Assembly: GCA_000733355.1 (NCBI GenBank)
Contig: JNVV01000006.1
Span: 1,123,803 to 1,187,802 of the forward strand
DNA length: 64,000 bases
Origin: Falciphora oryzae
Taxonomy: Eukaryota > Ascomycota > Sordariomycetes > Magnaporthales > Magnaporthaceae
Reading direction: 5' to 3'
Shown: piece after piece, positions 56,444-64,000 of the stretch
Layout: the number at the start of each line of letters is the position of its first letter
How positions within the stretch are numbered: position 1 is the stretch's first letter
Translations under genes and position numbers: made by a program
Notes under the pieces: generated by a model
Told to the model about the DNA's origin: nothing
Seen by the model: only the letters and a program-made list of their open reading frames with translations
Database searches by the model: none

Positions 56444-59157
56444 TCAGGTACGATGCCGCTTGACGTCTGCCACGGTATATAATGGTTAGCCATAGAAAAA
56501 GGGCGACGCATAATGCATGGGGCAGATAGGCCGGAACAGCCAGAACGTACCGTGCCCGTCACCTGGTCCCTCACCGTCGTCCACCTCCCGGGCTCTCTTT
56601 CCAGTGTTGCTCGACGGCGTCGAGGTGATACCGTCAACAACAGCACCCTCGTTCTCGTTGTCGTCCCAGTCGATCTCGTCGGTCTCGAGCGGCTCCTCGT
56701 GAGAATTCTTGACATCATCGTGGAGCTGGTCGTCTTCTTCTGTGGGGTGCGCGGTCGCCAGCACTTCCTCGAGATCAATCTCCTCGCCGTCGAGGGTTGC
56801 CGACGCACTACTCTGCTCCAGTGAAGCAGCGTTGGCCGTGTCCGCTGCAGATTGTCGTCGGAGCATCTCAAATGGTTGATCTTCAGTGATGGCGGCTTCC
56901 AGGGCGTTGTCCGCATCCCAGTCTTCGCCATCAGCTTCCCGGGGCGTGTGTAGCTCAACATCTTGGGTTGGTGATACAAGACTTCCCTCGCCGGCGGTAA
57001 CTCCTGTATCATGTTCGCCATGCTCCCACGAGCCAAGGTCATGCTCGCCATCGGCCGTGTATGAAGGGTCACCCGCAGCCACACCGCCTTCGACTTTGTC
57101 TTTGTCGGAAGCCTCGAGTTCCTCTGTGATCAGATCATCAATCCGATCCAGCTCTTGCTCATCGGAGCCAGCCCGGTGCTCCTGCGTTTCGTATGCAGGC
57201 TCGGTCTCTTCATCAAGTCCACCAAGGGCGGTGCCTGGGTTTAAATAGGTGTCAGGCCTATCTGAACCCTGAGTCGAGTGGGTGTCTTCAACCTCAGACT
57301 GTGCGCGCTCGTAGGCCAAGGCTTCCGCCGGCTGTTCTCCAACGGCTTCACTGCCCGTTTCGTGATCCCCTGGGCCGCGAGGAGAGCTTTGGCGAGATGC
57401 GGAATGATTGGAGTACACCGAGGTCCTCTCGTGAGCCTCATCGATCACTTGATCGTATGAGTCTCCCAGCAGGTCCTCATCCTGATCCGCCCCACCTCCA
57501 GGTCCGTGCCAGTCCGATGTAGCATTGGTGTGTTGAGGTGATTCCTGATCAGCTCCTTGAATTTCGTCAGGTTCACCATCCTCGTCAGCGTCCAGGTCGG
57601 ATTCGAAATCTGCATCGCCATTTCCGTTGCTTGTACGAGGTGTGCTGTCGGTAGTGGTCTCCTTTGAGTCCTCCCTAGGCGGGAAATCTATGAGGAGGTA
57701 GTCCGGATATGAGATGTGGTAGGCTGACAGCCCTTCCCCGATGCTGGCGCCGTCGAGGAGGCTGTCGAGTCGCCGCATAGCGTTGGGGCGAGTGACAAGA
57801 TAGACCAGTAGTACAACATCTTGGCTGTCTGGGTTGTCAGCTTTAACCAGCCGGTCATGAAGGTTGACTATGGCCCCAAAGGTTATACGGTCGAGCGAGG
57901 ATTTAGCCATTGTCTGTAGCATGGTCAGCAGATGCTCCATGGATGAACACAGAGTTTCATTTCGCCACATACCTCGGCGAACTCAAGACCAAGTCCGTCA
58001 ATACGAATCAAAAGCTCCTCGTCAGGAGTAACCTCATCGGAAAGAACCTCGCGGAGGCCGGCAAGGAACTGTGATAGGGGGTGCTCGAGTGCTTCAACAT
58101 CCGAGAAGAAGAAGGAATAAGGGTCATCCGACTTGGATGTCGAGAAGAGCGAGTATGTGGTATCGCGATACCGGATCCGGACGTGAGGCCTGGCCGAGAA
58201 TTCGTCCGAGGCTTGGTCGTCAACCTCGGCGACATCCATATACTCGACATTCTCCTCGCCATCGTGGTCTTCCTCCTGTTCGTCCTCCGAAATTGAACGC
58301 TCTTGGTCATGGTCTTGGGCAGACAGGCCCGTGTGGTCAGGGGACAGGGCGCCTTCGGCATCCGAGTCCGAACCAACACCATCAGGGTCGGCATAATCGC
58401 CCTGGCCGTTCGCATCGATATCAAAATCATCTCCGCCATCATGCTGACCAACGGGACCGTTTGCTTCCTCGTTCGGTGGCATTGTGTACGTTTGATCATT
58501 GATAGGCTCCGGATCCAAGACTGCATGCTCCAGGTCCGCGGATTTCCCTGGACTTTGCTCTTCCCCATCGCGATAGGCTCCCTCATTACCGCCTTCCTCG
58601 GTTTCGTGAGTTGGTTCAGACTGTTGCGCTGCCTCGAGGAAGATCTCGTTATCGCCCTCGTCGCCCTCATAATCAATCTCCCCCACGAGATCACCATCAT
58701 CAGGCGCAAAGTGTTGCGTGGCGACTGGAGATCTTGGGGCCTGCAAACCCGACTGAGACTTGTGGTCGTCCGGAACTTCAGCAGTATCAACCTCTGAGAC
58801 GGCGGTATGGGAAATGACCGGGTCGGCAGGCGTGTCGTTTTGCTCTCCAGCGGCGTTTTCGAGACCTAAAAGATCCGCGCCAGCAGCGCCCTCATGATCT
58901 AGGTGCGCATCAAGAGAGCCGGGAGACTCATGGCTAGGCCCTTGGTCAAGCTCCTGGTCAACAGACGTGGTAGGAGCGTTGGCAGCTTCGTCAGATGCAG
59001 GATAGCTGGTATAGCCATCATCTGTGTCAAACGTAATGTCGTCGAGGCCCTCGTGCACCACCATCGGGGCATCCTGTTCGATCATGTCCTCGGAACCTGG
59101 CTCGTCTCCAAGCTCAGCAGGAGCTTGGTGTTCTGCGAGAAGCATGTCGACGGACAT
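56444..59157 (-). CDS. large acidic fungal protein of unknown function
   Basis: Three exons on the minus strand, 59157-57973, 57913-56551 and 56466-56444, encode 856 residues. I cannot name the protein. It is extremely acidic, with long Asp/Glu/Gly/Ser-rich disordered stretches (residues 1-310 and 480-840). One folded-looking segment, about 315-475, spans the first splice junction. It begins with HVRIRYRDTTYSLFSTS, continues through LSQFLAGLREVLSDEVTPDE and SLDRITFGAIVNLHDRLV, and ends with GASIGEGLSAYHISYPDYLL. The protein closes with a basic patch: GKRAREVDD in exon 2 and DVKRHRT across the last intron, which looks like a nuclear localisation signal. A similar arrangement (central domain, acidic tail, KR-rich end) occurs in other filamentous ascomycetes, so it is a conserved gene. 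A nuclear, chromatin-related or chaperone-like role is inference from acidity and NLS alone. Confidence 0.75.
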
Positions 59158-60117
59158 ACTATCCTGCGGCGGAGGGTCGATTCAGAGACACAAAGGCGAT
59201 TCCGTTCGGACCTTGAGGGCGCTGCCCGTTTCTTTCGTCACTGGTCGAAATCTGCGACTTTGGTTGTATCTGGTCGTTGTGCGGTCATGCCATGACGTTA
59301 AGGGACGGTCGGCCGAGGGAACGATGATTTGAAGAAGGACAGACTGCGAAGGTTATTGGGAGAGGGATGCGCTGAAGGTAATTATTTCATGTGTCCGAAG
59401 ACAGGTGACGAGTGGGTGTACTGCCGCTTCGGGAGAGTTTGGGGCGTTCACTGATGGAAGGTTCGGGAGACTCGCGGGTCGATGAAAGGCCAGGGATTTC
59501 CAGGCTGACGACCGGAGCAAGACACAGGCCTGCGGAATAATGGCGGCAAATAGGGAGTCGGAAAGGCAGAAGAGAGAAGAACAAGTGGGAGGAAGAATAC
59601 CAAAGTCGGGTTGCAAAGTGAGCCGACAAATCTATAATGTTGGAATGCAGCGCAAAGAGCCTGGTTGATGGTTGGAATCGCTCTTGGGTTTGTCGCAGAT
59701 TGCCCAAACCCGTCTTCTGCCTGGGGGCGCATGAAACGACGCGCTCCATTCGTCACAGGAGGTCAGGCTTGGTGACCCACATCTTCCATTGAGCAGCGAG
59801 CCCCCGGAGTGTGGCACGGCCGCTGCCACACCCCACCAGCCTCGTGGCACGGACCAAGCCCACATTTCAAGAGGACACTCTCCCTGCCGTGCTTGAAGAC
59901 AGACAAGCCGGCGGTGCTGGACCGTGATTACTGGAAGCCGGAGCTCTCGACCTTCTAAGCATACCGCATTTCAGGAGCGAATTGGCACGGAACCCCCCGC
60001 ATTCTCCCACTACAAGTCCTCGGCAGCCGTCGCAGGTCGCTGGTAGAAGGCAGACAGAACGCCCAGGCAACGAGCATCCAGAACCAAGCGTGTTAGCAGC
60101 CCGCCGCTGTCGTCACA
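59158..60117. promoter_or_regulatory. divergent upstream region of acidic-protein and delta-COP genes
   Basis: These 960 bases separate the divergent ATGs at 59157 and 60118 and should contain both promoters. I see no recognisable coding sequence. The opposed frames at 59353-59865 have no similarity I know. Confidence 0.45.
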
Positions 60118-61988
60118 ATGGTAGGGCCTCCCCGCTTCCCCCTGACGACAACCTGCGCGCTGGGGCTGACGGAGTTACTCCCGTGAAGGTGGTTCTCGCT
60201 GCGTCTATTTGCACCCGGGGCGGGAAGGCTGTCCTTTCGAGGCAGTTCCGCGAGATGCCCAGGTCGCGCATAGAAGCCCTGCTGGCATCGTTCCCCAAGC
60301 TCGCCGACAGCGGAACCCAGCACACGACGGTCGAGCAGGACAGCGTTCGCTTCGTCTACCAGCCGCTAGACGAGCTCTACATGGTGCTCATTACCAACCG
60401 CCAGTCCAACATCCTGCAGGATATCGACTCCCTCCACCTCTTCGCCCAAGTCGTCACCAGCATATGCAAAAGCCTAGACGAACGGGAGATTGTTAAGAAT
60501 GCCTACGAGCTTCTCAGTGCCTTTGATGAGCTCGTCACCCTCGGGTATAGGGAGAACCTCACCATCAGCCAGATCAAGACCTTTCTGGAGATGGAGAGCC
60601 ACGAGGAGCGCATTCAGGAGATTATCGCTCGGGTAAGTCTGGGTCCGTCTGGGTGCCGTCGAGCGCGGCAAGCTCGGGTCGCTTCCGTCTATTCGTGCCC
60701 CTCTGGATGGCTGACGAGCTCTGCAGAACAAAGAACTCGAGGCGACAGAAGAGCGCAAGCGCAAGGCCAAGCAGCTCGAGATGCAGCGCAAAGAGTCGGC
60801 TCGGACCGGCCGCGTCGGCGGTGCGCCTAGAACGCCCGTCTACCCGACCTACACTCCGCCTTCCCGCCCGACCGTCACAGACACGTACGATACATACGAG
60901 GCTGAGAAGAACAAATCAAAGTATGGGTTCCTTTCTTGTCCGATCCGGCTCCATCCCATAGCAACAGCCAGCAGTGTGTTCTAATAGATACTCCAGGTTC
61001 ACGGCACCGAAGGGCAAGGGGATGCAGCTGGGAAAGAAGTCCAAGACAACGGACATGTTCGAGCGGGTCCGGGGAGATATGGGCGCCGAGGCCGACGACA
61101 CACCCCTCCTACCCGCCACATCCTCGGCAGCTGCGGCGGCGGCAGAGCCGGCAGCTTCTCGGCATTCCACAAGCCTCGACCGCGACGCCATTCACGTCAC
61201 CGTCTCCGAGAGCATAAGCGCAAAGATATCCAGGGAGGGCGCGGTCTCTTCGTTTACGGTCAACGGCGACCTGAACCTCCGCGTGTCGGACCCCAGTCTC
61301 ACCAAGATCAAGCTTCACCTGACCGCCAACGCCTCGCACGGGGCCCAGTTCCGCACGCATCCTAATGTGGACCGCAACCTGTTCAACAGCTCCAAGCTGA
61401 TCCAGATGAGCAAGGCGGACAGGGGCTTCCCGGTCAACAACTCTGTTGGCGTGCTGAGGTGGAGGGCGTCGCCCAAGACTGATGACAGCAGCGCGCTTCC
61501 AATCAGCTTCAACGTCTGGGTCAATAAGGGCACTGATGGCAACTGCACTCTGACGGTTGAGTATGAGCTCACAGGCGGGGAAGAGCTGAAGGACGTCAGC
61601 GTCGTGATTCCCTATTCGAGCGCCGAGCCGACAGTGTCGAGCTTTGACACGACATATGAGGTATCGGGAGACAGCCTCGAATGGTCGATTGGCACGGTGA
61701 GCGACGACAACGCAAGCGGCTCGTTCGAATTCGAGGCTGCGACGGACGACGAGACCGAGTTCTTCCCCATGCAGGTTCGGTTTTCCAAGACGACGCCGTT
61801 TGCCGACGTTGACGTAAGTTCAATCATATCCGCCCATGGGCCCTGCCACTCTCTGCGCACATTTGACTAACATTGTTGGGAAAAACACCCTTATCTAGGT
61901 ACTGTCTGTTACTCTGGTGGAGGAGAACGAGGAGGTGACTTTCTCCAAGGACGTGAAGTCGACAGCGGACTCATACTTGATCGAGTAG
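60118..61988 (+). CDS. RET2: coatomer subunit delta (delta-COP)
   Basis: Five exons: 60118-60120 (only the ATG), 60189-60632, 60727-60920, 60997-61813 and 61899-61988, giving 515 residues. The first intron (60121-60188) has a GTAGGG donor, a GGGCTGAC branch site and an AAG acceptor, and restores M-VVLAASICTRGGKAV, the family's N-terminus. A longin domain occupies about residues 1-135 (FVYQPLDELYMVLITN). A helical Lys/Glu-rich linker with KRKAKQLEMQRKES (about 150-175) follows, then KGMQLGKKSK, and a C-terminal mu-homology domain from about 260 (INVSES-like IHVTVSESISAKISREG). Delta-COP is part of the COPI F-subcomplex that coats vesicles moving from Golgi to ER and contributes to cargo recognition. 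Length and order match the family. The gene is divergent from the acidic-protein gene and followed by a GST gene on the same strand. Confidence 0.95.
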
Positions 61989-62482
61989 ACTGGGGTCGGC
62001 AGCCATTTGCTTTTGGGAAGTGGTGTGGCGCGTGGGTGGTCTGGTCTGGCTTGTTCGTTACCAAAAGCGGAAGGTCGTAGAATCGAGGAAGGCAACGATG
62101 CAATGATGAAGAGCATTAGAACTTGCACTCACAATGGAATTCCCAGGAAAGGAGCTTCCGACCCCTAATTTGGCTGTGGCCACTTCGAGTTTTAATCGTT
62201 CATCCCGCATCGCGTTCAAAGATGTGCGCGCGATTTCAAATGCGTGTCGCTGACGAATTGCCCCGGTCGTTCCGTCAGATGACGTTGGTGGCCCAGTGCC
62301 GACCACTTTCCATAGCCGCCATATTCGAAATACATAGGCTCACCGACCGGGCAACCTCGGGTCCATTGGTCTTTGATCTCCAGCCCTAATTCTTTCAGTA
62401 AGGCTAACTGTCCTCAACACCTCAACCCCATCCTTGTGCCAGGCCCTCAATTAGTAGTAGCTGGTGGAAGCATACCTAGAAA
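61989..62482. other. intergenic between delta-COP and GST genes
   Basis: Under 500 bases, containing the 3' UTR of the delta-COP gene and the promoter of the GST gene. No further features are seen. Confidence 0.5.
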
Positions 62483-63462
62483 ATGGCGACGGCGGAAAAC
62501 AAGCCCATCATCAAGCTTCATTGGTGCGTTCTTCTAATCAAAGGCTCAGCTGCTGTAACCACTATGTGTCCGATTCGTGCCGGCTAACAAGTTTTGATCA
62601 TACCGTTGAAAAGGCTCAATGGCTCCCGTGCCCAGGGGATCTTGTTTCTCCTCGAGGAGTTGGAAGTGCCGTATGAGCTGCAGGTTTACCACCGGACCAA
62701 GGACATGCTCGCGCCGCCCGAGCTTGCAGAGCTCCACCCGCTGGGCAAATCACCCGTTGTAACCATCACGAGACCGGACTCGTCGACGGCGCCGCTGGTG
62801 TTGGCAGAGTCGGGCTTCATAGTTGACTACCTCTGCGACCACTTCGGCGCGGGTAAAAGCCTCGTGCCGAAGCGCTGGAAGGACGGTCAGGAGGGCAAGC
62901 CCGGGGGCGAGACGGAGGAGTGGCTACGGTTTCGCTATTTGCTGTATTACCCAGAGGGGAGTCTTGCGCCGTACCTCCTCATGGCGCTCCTACTTGGTAG
63001 TAAGTCTCCAGTCGAGTCATCTCATAGTTGGCTTTTTTTTTTTTTTTTTTTTTTTTGTCCCGTTCTCTCAAGAGCCGGACCTTAACTGCCAGATCAACAG
63101 GTCTCAAAGGACCTAGGATACCGTTCCTGGTCAGACCAATCACGTCGGCGGTGGCTTCGCGGGTCATGGACTTCCTGGTGGTCCCCAACTTGAAGAGGCA
63201 GCTTGGGTTCCTGGAGAAGCAGCTCGAGACGTCGCCTGGCGGCGGTGAATACCTCTGCGGCAAGGACCTGACGGCGGGGGACATCGCGCTGGCGTTCCCT
63301 ATCCTGTGGGCAAAGACCGAGTTTGCGGGCATGGGCTTGACGGAAGCGGCCTTTCCCCGAGCCTTTGCCTATATGGAGCGGCTTGAGGCGCGGCCAGGGT
63401 GGAAGCGAGCGGCCGACAAGATCCGAGAGATCGAGGGCAGCTACTCTCTCTTGCCGCAGTGA
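62483..63462 (+). CDS. glutathione S-transferase (Gtt1-like)
   Basis: Three exons, 62483-62523, 62614-62999 and 63101-63462, encode 262 residues. The thioredoxin-like N-terminal domain (about 1-95) begins IKLHWLNGSRAQ, where the Ser/Arg pair is in the usual glutathione-contact region, continues with HPLGKSPVVTI (cis-Pro loop), and ends LAESGFIVDYLCDHF (the glutathione-binding ES motif). The helical C-terminal domain includes YLCGKDLTAGDIALAFPI, the conserved N-capping box. The closest family is the yeast Gtt1 group of membrane-associated, stress-related transferases, which conjugate glutathione to electrophiles. The second intron (63000-63100) contains a T24 run and splits the C-terminal domain. 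Substrate is unknown. Assignment to the GST superfamily is firm, the subgroup moderate. Confidence 0.93.
63033..63056 (+). repeat. poly-T run (T24) in a GST intron
   Basis: Twenty-four T residues occur within intron 2 of the GST gene, about 45 bases before the CAG acceptor. It lies too far from the acceptor to be only the polypyrimidine tract and is probably slippage-prone. Confidence 0.9.
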
Positions 63463-64000
63463 GCCTCATGAGGGGGCTGGGTCTGGGTACCACGGTACTA
63501 CTGTTGAAGGATTGAGCCTGGGAGCCATAGCCACATTGTTAGCACAGATGTTCATACAAAATACGAGCACATAAGCAGCTGATGTCAGCTTCAATCTTCG
63601 CTCCGAGACCTGTCCTCAGCTGGGTGGGGCCCGGCCCGCTGATGCCCGCTCTAATTACAGGGGTTCAGTTGATTCCAGTGAGGCTGTCAGGCACCTGAAC
63701 TCAGGCTGTTGGTGCTCAGCGTTCACTGAGGGCCCCTCCCCCGCTTGACTGTATGGAGCCCAAGGATTCAGGCAGTCCCGGCCACATGCTTCCTTCACAT
63801 GGAAGCCGTCCGGTGGACAACCCACGCCAACCACAGGTGCCCCATGGATGCACATTTGACGACCCCTTGCTTACCGTCGCCGAGGTATCGTTTGACGGTA
63901 CCTTACTGAGGCGCTTGTGCTACCGTAACGGGGGCGACCTTTGGGCCCAAAAACAGCGTGCAGGGGCCCTTCCTTACCCAATGGACCGAAAGAGGCACGT
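63463..64000. other. 3' flank of the GST gene to window end
   Basis: I see no gene. The small minus-strand frame at 63655-63855 has no recognisable similarity. The region is ordinary moderate-GC intergenic DNA. Confidence 0.5.

Noticed and set aside
55990..57084. 364-codon minus-strand frame overlapping the acidic-protein gene
   Set aside because: It lies in another frame of the same strand as a well-spliced gene and is Thr/Arg/Ser-rich with no conserved motif.
1..64000. a gene cluster such as a secondary-metabolite, defence or mobile-element system
   Set aside because: The recognisable genes are unrelated housekeeping genes in mixed orientations; no synthase, transposase, reverse transcriptase, NLR or integrase motif was seen.

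Overview
The window is a 64 kb stretch of nuclear chromosome from a filamentous ascomycete. Spliceosomal introns are mostly short (45-130 bases, longest about 230), with GTRNGY donors, CTRAC-type branch sites and CAG/TAG acceptors. Coding regions are GC-rich, genes sit on both strands with long intergenic stretches, and every recognisable protein resembles Sordariomycete housekeeping proteins. I lean towards a Magnaporthales-like Sordariomycete, but that placement is inference. There are two assembly gaps (10790-11619 and 26617-27027). I found no operons, CRISPR arrays, intact transposons, rRNA genes or convincing tRNA genes.

Layout from left to right: vacuolar carboxypeptidase Y (+, 895-2559); a class I cyclic-nucleotide phosphodiesterase (-, 4612-7687); a gene-free stretch with the first gap; a large Ubp12/USP15-type deubiquitinase (-, 12547-18131); a Ste23/insulin-degrading-enzyme M16 peptidase (-, 19974-23767); a gene-poor block with the second gap; the exosome cofactor MPP6 (-, 27441-28280), divergent from complex I subunit NDUFS6 (+, 28916-29675); a small secreted Cys-containing protein (+, 31755-32590); a gene-poor stretch; a poly-glutamine fungal protein (+, 35501-38683); lysine methyltransferase EFM4 (+, 39521-40497); the PP2A scaffold subunit (-, 41426-44246); a myotubularin phosphatase (-, 45792-48345), divergent from ribosomal protein uS3/RPS3 (+, 49630-50601); a NIPA-like magnesium transporter (-, 52070-53922); a large acidic fungal protein (-, 56444-59157), divergent from delta-COP/RET2 (+, 60118-61988); and a Gtt1-like glutathione S-transferase (+, 62483-63462).

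The genes do not form one pathway. They are a syntenic block of housekeeping functions: signalling (PDE, PP2A), membrane traffic (delta-COP, myotubularin, CPY), proteolysis (UBP, STE23, CPY), translation (RPS3, EFM4), RNA decay (MPP6) and respiration (NDUFS6). For the multi-exon genes I placed exons by hand from splice signals and family similarity. In each such gene the exon lengths sum to a whole number of codons, which supports the models but does not prove them.

The most unusual observation is a 78-codon, coding-like, in-frame reading frame directly after the TAG stop of RPS3 (50602-50838). It suggests stop-codon readthrough, alternative splicing or recent loss of a C-terminal extension. 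Other points worth checking are a possible 33-nt in-phase micro-exon in STE23, two stop-free 3n introns in the deubiquitinase, a delta-COP first coding exon that is only the ATG, the secreted Cys protein, and a degenerate 74-nt tRNA-like sequence at 34307-34380.
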